Assembly: GCA_025266875.1 (NCBI GenBank) | Contig: JALLLT010000007.1 | Span: forward strand, 434,001 to 498,000 | Length of the DNA: 64,000 nt | Source: Fennellomyces sp. T-0311 | Lineage: Eukaryota; Mucoromycota; Mucoromycetes; Mucorales; Lichtheimiaceae | Direction: 5' to 3' | In this document: positions 21,830 through 34,200 of the stretch, piece by piece | Layout: every line of letters starts with the position of its first letter | Numbering within the stretch: the first letter of the stretch is position 1 | Made by a program: the position numbers and the translations under genes | Notes under the pieces: model-generated | The model's input: only the letters and a program-made list of their open reading frames with translations | Database searches by the model: none | Told to the model about the DNA's origin: nothing

Positions 21830-22520
21830 GAAGAGGCCAAAGAAAACGAGCTGCTGCTTAGATCCAACAAAAAGTGCAGACCAAGTCCTGTAGCTCACTT
21901 CACTCGTACAAGCATGAAAAACGGTAATAAATAAGTTTACCGGTAATTATCCAAGAAGGATTTGTTGGTCATGTGTGTTGGATCGGATTTAAGTTCTCAG
22001 AACAGCCTGAAACGACCACGACCTTGAAACTTTATGTAACCTTCTTGGACCGGTGTTTATGGGAAGCATACAGCGGTTACAGTCAGTGACATTACATTGT
22101 GCCAGAATCTGCTTATACGGTTGATGACACCATGCGATTACATTTATAGTACAGCGCTACAGCATCCGTTCCAGCGAATACAATGACATTCAATGCGCTT
22201 TTTTTACGATAAAAATTGAGGATGGAGAGCGGGTAAAGACTCCTATAAAGCCGTGATCTTCATAAATGACTTTGAAGAGGACGAAAGAGTGATGTTTGAT
22301 TGAAGCCACCGGTACATTTTTCAAGCAACACGTAGGATATCCCATTCGTTATGTACTGGAAGCCTCGGAGCAGCACACGATTTCTCCCACCTACTCTATC
22401 ACTACTTACAAGCGAAAAATGTTCCCCGTCATATTTGTCGTGCATTTACGGAATAGTGTCCAAAAGTGGACACTTCATGTCGGCGCTTGGGAACACTATC
22501 TGCAGCGGGAAGGTGACAGA
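21830..22520 (+). pseudogene. Decayed HET-domain gene, C-terminal half, arm 2
   Basis: Plus-strand sequence aligns by eye with the 3' half of HET copy 2. Matches are GCAGACCAAGTCCT, TTTACCGGTAATTATCCAAGAAGG (near TTTTACCGACGCTTGGCCCAAAGG), ACGACCACGACC, CCAGAATCTGCTTATACG, then TATACGGTTGATGACACCATG (YTIDENM region) and GACTTTGAAGAGGACGAAAG (DDFGDESE region). Several stops, frameshifts and a ~100-nt gap make it non-functional. It is divergent (head-to-head) from the intact minus-strand gene. Limits are approximate. Confidence 0.7.
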
Positions 22521-24757
22521 ACTGCTCTCAGATATAGTTACGCCTATCCAAGCCATATATGCTAAGAATACGTAGCAACGTTTTATAAAGCATATTTCGA
22601 GTGTAATATGCATTCAAAACGGGCACTTAATGAATAACCAATCCCAATATTTTTGCTCTGAACAAGTTACTCCATCAACCTGAATTTGGCATAATATTAA
22701 TATCATCAGGATAACGGTGCTTCCGCTTTCTGACATCCAGCAAGAAATCGAAGAGCCTTCGTAAACGTGTAGACTATGTAATAAGCTTTATCCAAAACCA
22801 CGTATTAAAGGTATCCCAATGTTACGAGCTCTTCGAAGCGCTAGAGTGACGGGTACATTTCCATTTCCTTTGTAGCCAGTGACATCGTTTAGTTGGATAC
22901 ATATTACATTTCCTTGGATGACAATTCTTTCAGCCAAGCAGCACTTTGTAAAGGTATTAGAAATGTGAACAACAAAGTATGCTCATCCAATTAATTCATC
23001 AGAACCTTTATCAGAATGTGCTGTTTATACACATTTTGCAGACGGGTGTTATTATTCAGCCATTCTAACACCACATACTAATTCATGAAGTTACTACTCG
23101 TTTGAGCCTTACACTAATCCGTCGTGGTATTGTGTGTGTATGCGGTGTGCTGACTCCCGGGGTTCGCCGGTCAGAAAGTAACTGGCGTGGTCTTCAGACT
23201 GTCCAAGGAGAATAAAATAGAATGCGCGTTTTTCCAAGGTTGTCCGTAGGACCTACAGTTCCTACCTAGTATACTAGCCGCATATCCATGTGTTCCATTT
23301 CAGAACGGACTGTACAAGCCCTAAAAGATAAGAACTAGTGAAGACTCCAGCTAGACCTCTCCGAATGTGAATGTGAGAAACTTTCCGCTGGAACGCTTCC
23401 CCAGGCTTTCGTCCCACAGATAGGCAGTTGCTACAAACCCAAGACGCCTGTATATCCAGGCCAAAACGCATATCCAGGACTGGAGTAGCAAAAAAAAAGA
23501 TTCACTTCATCCAGGCTTCCGCGTGTGCATCGTCACGGGGTGGAAGCTACCCTCTATTAACGCCGTTGCACTGCCATGAGCTGTGCTATCATTAGTTTGA
23601 TTACCTGGGAGGGTGGTTCCGCTAGCTCATGACAATGGTGGCGCCAAGGGAAAAAAAGGGGAGGAAAGCGCCTACCGTATGTGGAAGTAACATTAGGAGA
23701 CACCTCTGCTGAGCTTGTGTAGCAAATAAATGTGAATGCGATGCGGTGTGAGAAAGAAACAGCACTGTAAAGTATGTCGAAGGAAAGGGTAGCATGGGTT
23801 ATGAGGAGAAATGCGCTATTGCGAAGCAGCCAAATTTAAAGCAACTTGGCGAAGTCGATCAATCAATGAGATCCGTGGCCCAGTTGCTATGCATACATGA
23901 TCAGACAAGTAGCCTGTCGTTTGCAAAAGTATATTTGAAATCACAATTGCGAATAATAGGAAAAGATCTGCTTCTGGCTTGTTGCGATAGCAGAATCCAT
24001 CGGATAAAAGTAAAATTCCCAATAGTTCTTGATATTCTCAGGTTTCACAGGCTGTGGGGCTCACAGCCGCGAGTCGAATAATTAGGCTGCTCTGATTAGT
24101 TACGTACTCGTCGCTTTCTGACCAGCATCGTCCCTCGGTCCATCATATGTAGCTTGTCGTTAATCCACCAATGTCAGACCAAGCAAGTTTGACTTTTGGC
24201 AAGTGTCATTAGTACAAATATTTGCAATTTTTATGACCCCAGCCGAGGAGCGCTCTGTTTTTCAATTAAGGGACGTATATACGTGGCGTGTATTAGCAAT
24301 GCTTTCTTAACCACGTAGATACCACTATCTATGGTCATCAATACGCGCAGATACATCTAAGCTCCCTATTTTTATTGGGGTAAACATCGTTCGTAGGTAC
24401 TGGCTTTGCGTTGAACCCTTATGTGCCTAATGCGTATGAGAAATATTCTATCATCCAAAATGTTTCGCTTGATCAATGTATGAACGAATACTTTTAAATG
24501 CACAGAAATCAGCTCTGCAAGCGCCTGTCTTTATCCACTTTTGCGTAGGCTGCGTTATACGCATTCCATGTTTGCATCGCTTGAGGGCGCATCTGTCACG
24601 TGTAAGGTTCCGCCCTTTCACTCTTCCCCGGGATGGACACTCATGATTCGATCAATGTGCGACAACGGATTTGATTCGTCGCTCGGCAACCCACATTTAC
24701 AAAATTTGATTCGTGCGGCTCAAATCCACAGAGACCAGGCTTTTACACCTGTCCAAA
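22521..24757. other. 2.2-kb spacer before the ING gene
   Basis: No supported gene. A 95-codon plus-strand ORF at 23794-24081 and a 78-codon one at 24541-24777 show no domain features. No terminal repeats were found. The last ~200 bp is presumably the ING promoter. Confidence 0.55.
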
Positions 24758-25850
24758 ATGTCCATTCGAACAACTGATGAAGCCAACAATGAAGTGGATC
24801 GGATCTCATACCTTGGGGGTTATGCTGACAGTATGAAGAGTGGCCACTTTTCTGTGGCAATACAGGATCTCTCATTCATCGTGACAATCTAGCGGTAGAA
24901 GCATTACCACTTGAACTCCATCGCAACTTTACCCTCATTCGCCAGCTCGACGAAAGTGCTCAAGGTAAAATAAAGGATAAAGATCAACAGCAAGTTGCCA
25001 ACAATAAGAGGGAAAAAACAGAGCTTATGGACAACGTATCCACTGACGCGTTGTCGATCATGTCTGAAACAAAGGCGCTCTCGGTCGAGGAACGACAACA
25101 AAAATTGGCGCGCATCGGCAATTTATTAAACGAAGCGCTGAAGCGTGGAGAAGAAAAGTTTGCATTGGCAAAATCAACTTATGATACAGTAAGCTTATCT
25201 ATCTTTGGCATGAACATGAAACCTGAACATGCAATGTTAGGTCGATCGACACTGCACTAAACTGGATACTGACCTGCAAAAGTATGAGGACGAACAATTG
25301 ATTGGTCCCACAAGGAAAATGGGTATGGCGACCGTGTCTTCGTCTGCAGCAGCATCCACAAGTACCACCGATCGCACTGAAAAGACGGATCAGGGACGAA
25401 AGAGAAAGCGCGCAGAACAAAAGGCGTCGTCAGGTCGAGGACGAAAGAAGACCGTGCGCCCAGAAGAGGAGGAAACCCCGCAGGGAGAGTATCTCTCTAC
25501 AGAGGACTCGAAGCAACATGCACAAGCGTAAGTCATTGTGGGATTATTATTGGTGCGCTTTTTTTTATAACACAGCCTACAATAGGGCAATCTCGCTAAG
25601 CAACCTCCCTATTGATCCCAATGAGCCGCTGTATTGTTACTGTCGACAAGTCTCGTTTGGAGAGATGGTTGCGTGCGATAATGATGATGTAAGGGTGTTT
25701 CTTTTTAGAGATTGATAAGGTGTGCTAAGTATACTATAGTGCGAGATAGAATGGTTTCATTTGGAATGTGTTGGATTGCGAACACCACCACGAGGCAAAT
25801 GGTATTGCAAGAACTGCGCAGAACATCTCAAAATCAAGCAAAAAAAGTAG
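24758..25850 (+). CDS. ING-family PHD-finger chromatin protein
   Basis: Six exons (24758-24830, 24893-24964, 25022-25188, 25241-25527, 25586-25688, 25740-25850) encode 270 aa. The N-terminal ING coiled-coil domain reads [31 protein letters not shown] and later [18 protein letters not shown] Lys/Arg-rich linker with nuclear-localisation character follows ([10 protein letters not shown]). The C-terminal PHD finger (from about residue 217) reads [46 protein letters not shown] fingers bind H3K4me3 and anchor HAT or HDAC complexes; which complex is unknown. The 57-nt intron at 24965-25021 is a multiple of three and stop-free. Removing it restores the same residue spacing as human ING4/5. Its stop codon is 9 bp from the convergent cyclin H stop. 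Confidence 0.93.
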
Positions 25851-25859
25851 CACTCTGTT

Positions 25860-27074
25860 TTATTGTCCAGGTGTAGTATCTTCATCATCGTCATCATCGT
25901 CATCATCCTCTGCCTTTCTTTTCCGTCGCTCCTCATCCTCTCTCTTTTGCTTTTTGTACCTATTACATTGATTAGTAAACAAAAAAAACTGTAGATAGTT
26001 TAGCAAACTCACAGTGCCGAATCGGGATTCTTTGCCGGATTCATGCAGAGACGAAGTTGTCTGTCAATGGCTTTTGCTTTGTCCGGCGATACCGATTCCA
26101 ATTGATCCAAGGTGTTTGCAATTGCATCGATCAATGGTAGTACCTTGTCCTTTTGTTCATTTCCAAGTCTTAACTCAATATATCTGTCGCCAATACAGCT
26201 TTAAGTTTTTTCTTTTTGCAAATCATACGTTCCCCCCTTATTGTACCTTGTCACATGTTGATCAAATCCGTTCGATTTACCCGCAATCACGAATGCTGCT
26301 AACGCCAGCTGGGAAGGCTGATAAATCAAGCAAAGATCCGTCAGGAACATGGACCCAATAATTTGTTGAACCTTGCTATGTGTCTCCTTAAGCAATCGTA
26401 GATCTACATCGGGAATTGTCTGCAAGTCGAGAAAGAAACCGTATGCCGGACGATACGGATGATGGATCAAATATTCGAATTTGAGACCTTGCGAGACGAC
26501 AAATTCCAAACCCAATATACTATCCGTGGACGGCAGTTTCAACTTTTGCCCGAATTCTTCAATGGAGATGCGCTCGCTTTCGGATTTGGTCGCCAAAAAC
26601 AAGCACGTCAAAAGGATATCTTTCGGGTGGTAGTCCATGACTGTATTGTATAAGAAAAACCGCTTCATATAGATTACGGCAGTTGCCTAGTTTCTTGTGT
26701 GTTAAAAAGTTGCGAACTGCCATACCAATAAAAAGCTTATTACCATGACAACTTCAGGAAACCTCAAGTGTTTACAGATCGTCTGTAACAGTTCCTCATA
26801 GAACCGACACAGCGCTAATTCGTCATCAATGGAAAGATATTCGAGATCGTCCGGTGTGGCTGCTTGCGATTCTTTCTGTTGGGCGAATGATCAGCTTGCT
26901 GCGGCGCGTCTATTCTGATTGTTGTCGAACCTGATCTTCTTGGAAATTACGTCTGACGCGTTCGACAGCAGCTTCATGACTGGCCTTTCTGGTATCCCAC
27001 AGCTGCGATGGACTGAAACGCCAATGGCGATACTGCGATGATTCTTCGTAAACGGGAGGCAGGGCTTCGGTCAT
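25860..27074 (-). CDS. CCL1: Cyclin H (TFIIH/CAK subunit)
   Basis: Regulatory cyclin of the CDK-activating kinase in TFIIH, nuclear. Exons 27074-26931, 26875-26744, 26686-26247, 26183-26013 and 25959-25860 give 328 aa. The N-terminus YRHWRFSPSQLWDTR is diagnostic for cyclin H. The cyclin box follows (EVVMATAVIYMKRFFLYNTV, YHPKDILLTCLFLATK), with FEYLIHHPYRPAYGFFLDL next. The tail is an acidic run of Asp after a KRKAED stretch. The first intron has a weak GTTCGA donor. It overlaps nothing, but its 3' UTR must overlap the ING transcript. Confidence 0.95.
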
Positions 27075-27108
27075 TTTAAAAGGCTATATTTTCTGTGCAG
27101 GTTTTGAA

Positions 27109-27126
27109 AGAGAGAGAGAGAGAGAG
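27109..27126. repeat. (AG)9 microsatellite
   Basis: Perfect AG dinucleotide run in the ~100-bp gap between the cyclin H start and the HSF stop. It lies in the 5' region of cyclin H. Confidence 0.9.
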
Positions 27127-27179
27127 AATAATCAAATTTGGATTGTGTGTATATGTTTCTTTTAATTGTGTCTCGCTTT

Positions 27180-28744
27180 TCAGCTCCCATGGTGATGCAT
27201 ATTGTATCCTAGTTGTTGTACATTGATGCCAGAGGGTGACTGTAAGCCAAAACTATCTGTATTCAGGTGGCCGCTGCTATTGCTGTGCGTCATGACACTG
27301 GGAGTGTGCGGGCTGTGCGGACTGTATAAGCTGGCGGCCTCGTCGTCCGACAAAAAGGCGGTGGGACTTGGGCTTGGCGGTAACGGTGTGTTGACTGCCA
27401 TTTGGTGTGGAGAAAGTTGTTGCTGAGGAGATGCTTGCGACGATTCTATGGTATGGACTGACGGAGGTGAGATGTGTAACCGAGTGGGTTGCTGTAAGTT
27501 TTGGGTCTGAACCGTTAATGGAATTTGGGGACGCGACGGGATACTTTGCTGCTGTGAGGGCGGTGGTGGTGGTGTGTGAGGTTGTGGAGGCGGGGAGGGC
27601 GAGGGCGAATGCTCCTGGCCTGGGCCGAGGTACATGTTTTGCATCTGTTGATGATGGTGCGAAGTATCCGGCGACGTGATGTAAATGGGTGGAGGCTGCT
27701 GCTCCGGATCAGGCTTGATATTATTGTACGGATCAAAGTTGAACTCGCTTGGCACTTGTACTACGCCAGCCTGTCAGTCAACGGCTTCAATTTAGCATAC
27801 AAGAACTTACGGGGGGCGCCTTGCTGGTGAGTTAAATAGTCCAGCATCTGCTTGATGAGCTGCTGCTGAGCTAGCTGGCGTCTGCGAGTATCAGCCAGTT
27901 CGCGGACAATCTCTGAAAAGTTCTCCTGGAGATGGGCGAGTTGCTGCATCATGTCGGACTGTGCCACCTGCATAACCGCCAAATGTGAACTGATATCGCC
28001 ATTGTCGCGCCGCACGACGTCTGACTCGAGGGCCTTGCGTTTGATCTCGTCGAGCATGTCGGCTCTACCGCGCAGAAATTTGGGATGCGAGAATTCCCAT
28101 ATCTGGTTCTCAGCCAATGCGCGATGCCCTCGTGGTGATTTGTTCACCTTGTGGAATCCGTACCTAAATTATCCCCTTCTTGGTCAATTTTTTTCCCGCC
28201 CGCCCGCCCGGTGATCCATGATCTTTACATGTTCAACTGCCGTACAAAGCTGCTGAAATTGTTGTGCTTGAAATGCTTGGGCAGCACGTCGCGCGAGAAC
28301 TCGGTGATGTTGCATACGATGAATGATGTCCCAGTGTACGTCCATGCAATCAAGTGCTGGTACTGCTTGTCCACAACCATGCTAGCCCCATTGCGCTCAA
28401 TACCCTTTTCATTCTCTTTCCTGTTCCGCCCTTTTCCTGCCTTACTTGTAGAGTTTGTGCACAAATGTATTACCACTGCTACTCTTGTTCGATGATTGTT
28501 GTTGCTGCTGTTGCTGCTGCTGTTGCTGTTGGCTGCCTGCTGTCGGTGGCTGCAGTGACATTTGCCGGGCAAACTGGTTGTGAAGCTGCTCCCGCGGCGA
28601 TTCAGACGGCGAAGCGTACGGCGAATGCAGAGGTGAGGCATGCGGTGAGTTGATGGGCGAGCCGGACGACACCGACCCGCCATTGTTGTTCAGTACGGAA
28701 TGGGGCGCCCATGATGAAACCGATGGCGTGCGACCGTGCTGCAT
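27180..28744 (-). CDS. HSF-type transcription factor
   Basis: Exons 28744-28446, 28381-28229, 28163-27811 and 27760-27180 give 461 aa. The HSF DNA-binding domain spans about residues 93-190: [60 protein letters not shown] coiled-coil HR-A/B-like region follows ([34 protein letters not shown]). The C-terminal half is rich in Pro, Ser, Gln and His, as in activation regions. The N-terminus has repeated SP motifs and a poly-Gln run of 12 coded by a CAG/CAA tract. No receiver domain is present, so it is HSF1/Sfl1-like rather than Skn7-like; which of these is undecided. An in-frame upstream extension to 28876 exists, but I prefer the ATG at 28744. Confidence 0.9.
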
Positions 28745-29559
28745 TGGCGATTCAGAGAATGTAAGAGAGAGAGAAAAGGGCGAAAAAATAGAGAAAAGAG
28801 CGAAGGTAAGCCCTTTTGCGATTTCGTCACGTGCACTAAGGGCTGCTTCAAATAAAATGAACCTACGCCGAAACAACGCCCGTTTTTGGTCTCGTCTTCA
28901 TTTTTGAACTTATTTTTGGCTTGGAGTCCGACATTTTTCATCATCCAGATCATCCTTCACGGCCACATGTCGCACAAGCTTCACGCGAGACTCTTCAGGG
29001 TTCGGCCATACATCCTTTTGGCTCTTTTTCTGGGAGGGCCAGCAAAAGCAGGGGGAGGCACCCCGATGCGATCAATCGAGAATTGCCACCATTGCCCATC
29101 CCACCCACCCCCCCTTTTATTGAGCGCGCAATTATTCTAATTCGATACGATGGCCATCCGCGCACACCCGGTTACAAGTGCCACTGTGTGTCACCATGGC
29201 AGTTGTTGAATCATTGGTCCCAATGCAGGAGCCAAATAAGCTTTTGGCCATGTTGAAACACGTATGTTATCATGCCTCGTTTGTTGTCGGCATACAAGCA
29301 GTGTAACTCGGCGGATCCGTGGCCCTTGCTTCTAAGTTGTGTGATGATCTCAACAGGAAGCAGGGAAAGCTTACCGATGGCATTTTACCTTGTTTGCCTT
29401 GGCGCACATCTCTGATGCGGGCTCCCAACCACTTTATGCAAAGCTTGATCCTAATACCCGAGATAGCTTGTTCCCCCCTCTCATGTGATTGCACTGTTTA
29501 TACGAAGAATGCATGTCGGATGTGTGAATTCAAAAGAGTCCATATTTATATGTACTCAT
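28745..29559. other. HSF 5' region and ZWF1 3' region
   Basis: 815 bp between two minus-strand genes. Purine-rich AGAGAGAGAAAAGGG near 28762-28802 lies just upstream of the HSF start. Otherwise no gene, RNA or repeat is visible. Confidence 0.6.
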
Positions 29560-31253
29560 TTATTTTCCTACGCTCTGAACTGGCCACTCATATGGCACGT
29601 CCGCCCTACGCACAATACCATATTTGCTCACAAACTCATCCAACTCCTTGGGTCCACGCGATCCATAAGGATATGGCTTTGGTTGAATGCGATCACGGTC
29701 AATCGTATGCAAGAGCGGCGTAAAGATACGCCAAGCGGCATCCAACTCGTCATCGCGAACGAAATTCGAATGATCACTGCGCAAAACGTCCAAAATCAGC
29801 CCTTCGTAGGCATCCGGCACTCGCATATCCTTGTAGCGATCCTTGTATGTCAAATCCAAATCGGTTGTGATCGTGCGATACGACAGTCCAGGATTCTTGT
29901 TATTGAATTTAAAGTAGATCGCTTCGTCGGGCTGTACTCTCATCACTAGCTCGTTTCGAACAGCGTCTTCATAAAGACCTTCCGGTACGTCCCTGAACTG
30001 CAATCTGATTTCAACCTTGGCATTATCGAGAGCTTTGCCTGCCTTTAGCACGAACGGGACTTTGCGCCATCGATCATTGTCCACCCACAATACCAAGGTG
30101 GCAAACGTAGGGCAGATACTGTCGTTTGGAACAGTGTCGTCGTCCTTGTAACCAGGCTTGTCGCCATTGGCAACGTATTGACCCAACAAACTGTCCTCGA
30201 GCTTGATTGGTTTGACACACCGCAGCAGTTTCACTTTGGCATCTCGGATCGACTCTGGATCTTTGCCTTCTGGTTTCTCCATGGCCACGAGCGAAAACAC
30301 TTGCAGCAAATCTAAACAATCCAAAGCATTTAATAAGAAAAAAGTGCATAGTTTGATAACCAGCCTTACGGTTTTGCATAACATCTCGAATGATATTGTA
30401 TTCATCAAAGTAGCCGCCACGACCTTCTGTACCGAACGGCTCTTTGAGTGTGATTTGAACGTTATCGATACTTTGTGCGCACCACATGGGGCCCAGGAAG
30501 ATATTGGCAAATCGAAGTGGCATGATATTCTTGACCATTTCCTTGCCTAGATAGTGATCGATGCGGTAAATCTAGATCCATTATGGTGCGTGTCAGACAA
30601 ATCTCCTAAATCTTCCTTTTTAGAACTTGCCTCGTCTTCCTTAAACAATTTGCCGAGATCCTCCGCCAATTTGGTTGATGATTCGAGATCTTTGCCAAAG
30701 GGTTTTTCCACCACAATACGATTGTGGCCTTCGGATCCATAGACATGTTTGCGTAATCCTGTGGCGACCGGCAAGAATACCGAGGGAGGCAGTGCCATGT
30801 AAAACACTCTGTTCTTTTGACCCTTCTTCAATCCACGTTCTTCTTCCAATTGACAGACACGTTTGTTCAGGTTCTCCCAAGAGTCATCTTGATCATATTG
30901 ACCCTCCGTGTAATCTGTCATTTTCAGAAACTCGTCCAGGTTCTTTTTGTCTTGGTCGCTGTTGACTTTCAAATGCGCCGTAATTCGCTTCACATATTCC
31001 TTGCGGTCGAGATTGGAGCGAGCATAGCCAATGATGTGTGTTTTTTCTGGAAGGAATCCAGTACAATACAAATTGAATAGTGCTGGATACGTCTTTTTGC
31101 CGGCCAAATCACCAGAAGCACCGAGAACTACTCAATGGTGTGAGTGAAATGTTTGCATCAACCGGTATTCCATCTTGTACCAATGATGGTGACCGCGCCA
31201 TGCATTTGCTCCTCTACACGTTGCTGTAGTCCTTTTTGGTCTGAAGATGACAT
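29560..31253 (-). CDS. ZWF1: Glucose-6-phosphate 1-dehydrogenase
   Basis: First enzyme of the oxidative pentose phosphate pathway: NADP-dependent oxidation of glucose-6-phosphate, cytosolic. Exons 31253-31181, 31127-30631, 30571-30370 and 30311-29560 give 507 aa. The nucleotide-binding motif [18 protein letters not shown] is formed across the first intron. The active-site signature [15 protein letters not shown] (catalytic His), [11 protein letters not shown] and [17 protein letters not shown] are all present. The second intron (30630-30572) uses a GC donor (GAG|GCAAGT), the only way to join LFKEDE to IYRIDHYL. Reading through it would stop after ~28 codons. Full length for the family. Confidence 0.97.
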
Positions 31254-34200
31254 TATGAAAAAAGTAAAGAAAGAAAGCGTCGAACCACAGTGAAGTTTCA
31301 CGGGGGTGTTATCTTGCGAGACAATGACGAAAGTGGCTATCCATCGTGCATTAATCGGAGCTCCATTTCTTTTTTGTTCAATCTATCGACAGAATCCCAA
31401 TGACTTCATAATGAAAGTATGTCCCATAGGAAAAACGCCCATCGCCTCCGGACCAGTCTAAATTAGTGCATAAAACTCTCTAAAATAATGAGCGAGCCAC
31501 AGCAATCTCTTCTTAACAAAAAAATTTATAGTACGTAATTAAACAAGAGTCGCGCACAGGTGTATCATCAACAAGGCATGAACCACTAAGAAAACGAATC
31601 AACTTTTTATAGACAGCAGGCAATACTGGATAATATGCCCTATATATGCGCGTTATATCACATAAAGGAATATTTGTCCCAAACAGGCTATGTAGTACAA
31701 TTTTCCATCTTCGTAGGTTGATCGAGGCTGAAAGAAAGGTAAAATATACGAAATGCTTAGGAAATAGATCCGTCTGTCGCTACAAAGTAATGGATGAAAA
31801 AAAAATCTAATAAAAACCATTGTAGCGTTTATGAATTACGTACACCACTTCTTTAGAAAGTTTGATAAGATTAAGTCGACTCTGCTTCCCACTTGAGGAT
31901 GGATAGACAGACCTCGACATGATCTATCCAGATCATACTGGGAATTTTCCTTGTTTGGAATTATGACTATAATGCCTTGTGCATGTAACACGACGGATAT
32001 ACCAGATCTGGACACCAAATCTTCTATTCTTTACATTCCTTCCCTAGTCTATTAATTTAACAATCTTCACTACCGGTAGCGAAAAGAACATATATCTAGG
32101 GTAAATTTCAATGACTACTATGTTGCTTGTAACAACAGCTTGTATAACGCTACTAACGAGTACCTACCATCTTGCACAAGGTTGATAGGAATACTTGCAT
32201 CGTCTTTGCCAGAAACACACTTTTCAACAGAATGTATATCGAATATATCACGCTCCAGCAAATAGCACATTCCAAAGCCACAGAGTATAGCACAAACAGA
32301 GGTGAATATAGACCCATATGAGTGCTCACTTACACTTCCAATAGGCAAAAGATTCCTGGCCAAGAAGAAGTACCTTTTCATAAGTCTGGTAGTAGCCTGG
32401 CGAAACATTTAAAAAAGATGACAACGATCAAAGCCAAATTACGAAACAAGAAAGATAGCATCCGATTTCCACCGAAAAGATGTCGTAAGGTGAGCTACTC
32501 CTACGGACCATGACTAACTAATTTTACTACAACATTTTGTCGGTTTTTGGGGTACAGTTATATTGTGTAAAAGGAGGGTGTACGAATTACGAAGAAAAAA
32601 AGCGACAAGAAGATTTTAAACGGTTTCTTCGCACCTGCTTCTACCACCCGTCATTTTACCCTGTACCGAAAAATTGCGCAAGCGCCAGAGACTGGAAGAA
32701 ACAGAAAACTGGTACCACAAATGGTTTCGGTAGACGTAAAAATAGTTCAGTAACGTACGCTACGAGTCGAAAAGTGAAGGCGGACGCAGCGACGCAAAAA
32801 GGTCAGATCTTTTCAAGACCTTGGCCAGCGAAGTTTGCGTTACTACTAAAACTTCCGCCGTCGCGGTACTGCAACGATATGCTGGCACTAAACGCCATCC
32901 AAAAATTCAGGTACCAGCGTTTCAGGCATTCGTTTTGTTTATCGGAATCACATGAAACGGACCGAGTGGGTTAGTGGGTGAGCAATGTATATTCCTTAAA
33001 CATTGGGTGACATACTCTCATTTTCTGGTGCTTACTGATGTCCCTCTTTATCTTTGGTGCTGTAGGTCACTTCTCGCCCACAAAAACATCAATTGAAGGA
33101 ACTCTTTCTAATTGGCCTCATTATACTAATTTATACTCAAGAAACTTTGTCATGTTCGCATGTACTTTGGTATGCATTGTATAAATAATAGTTATGGACA
33201 TAATCGATCGAATAGCACCGTCGAGATATTGCGGGAGGAATAGCTATGATTCGACAATGGGACAACATTTAGCTTACGCTTAATATATACGCGCCTTGAA
33301 TGTTCATAAATCCACATAGTATAATGAGAGTTCCATGAAGATACTCAAAACTAATATGAGAGGTAAAAATCTATCATGTATAAAGTGAGTGAAAAAAAAA
33401 AATAAATTATAACTTTTGAACTATAAAGTGAGTGAGTCACCACGCACTGCAATATTGTGTTCACGAAGCAGAAATGTGATACGCTGGAACATGTCAAATT
33501 GTGGGCACACGCGCGTGCCGGTCCTCGTTACCAACGATCCAGATTGTGCTGCTGCAACTCCCATACCAACAGAGTTTAAAGTACTCATATCCACTTTCGT
33601 TTAAATAGAATGTTGTCGTTTCTTCTGATCATTTGTGGTTCCTAAAAGTTAAATAGTTCGCACGTGTCGTGTGGCAGATAGATCATTGTGTCGACATGAT
33701 CGCAATAAAAAATTGTCAGCAATGTAACGAGTGAATGTCGGGATCAATAACATCCATCAACGAAACCCAAAGCCACAGAATACAAAAAGAAAAAAAAAAC
33801 TGAGTGGGAGCGCCAGAGAGACCAACACCCTTGTCGAGCGTAAAACACGGCGCCGAATCAAAGAGAGAAAAATAATACTCGAGACAGTTTCCATGGCAAC
33901 AATTTTTTTTTATTTATCACCATAAATATGCTATTTATAATCCTTTCACGCGTTTGGAGACTTGATATCTATAGAACAGAATATATCATTAGATATACAA
34001 TTCTTCTCGGTTCGAGCCATTGAGACACCCCCAGCCATTTATCATAGGATATATCAGGAACAACCTGCGTATTGGTCGTCCGCAAATATGCTATCGTCAC
34101 TGTCATTCCGACTGGTGCCAGCTAAATCTCATCCTTTATACCCATAGTACACTCCACACAGAATATGAAAGTAGTATACATACCTCGCAAAAGCGAAAGA

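Larger units (their letters stand above)
18735..21910 (-). repeat. Right arm of HET inverted duplication
   Basis: Reverse-orientation partner of the 7330-10588 arm. It runs from TGCATCACAGTATGATGTTTTG at the inner edge through the HET gene and its 5' flank into decayed HET sequence. The spacer between the inner edges is about 8.1 kb and holds HIS4, GH8, two MITEs and a solo LTR. Confidence 0.8.

Noticed and set aside
32537..32974. 145-codon ORF after the HET relic
   Set aside because: No proper ATG context and no domain; composition not convincingly coding.
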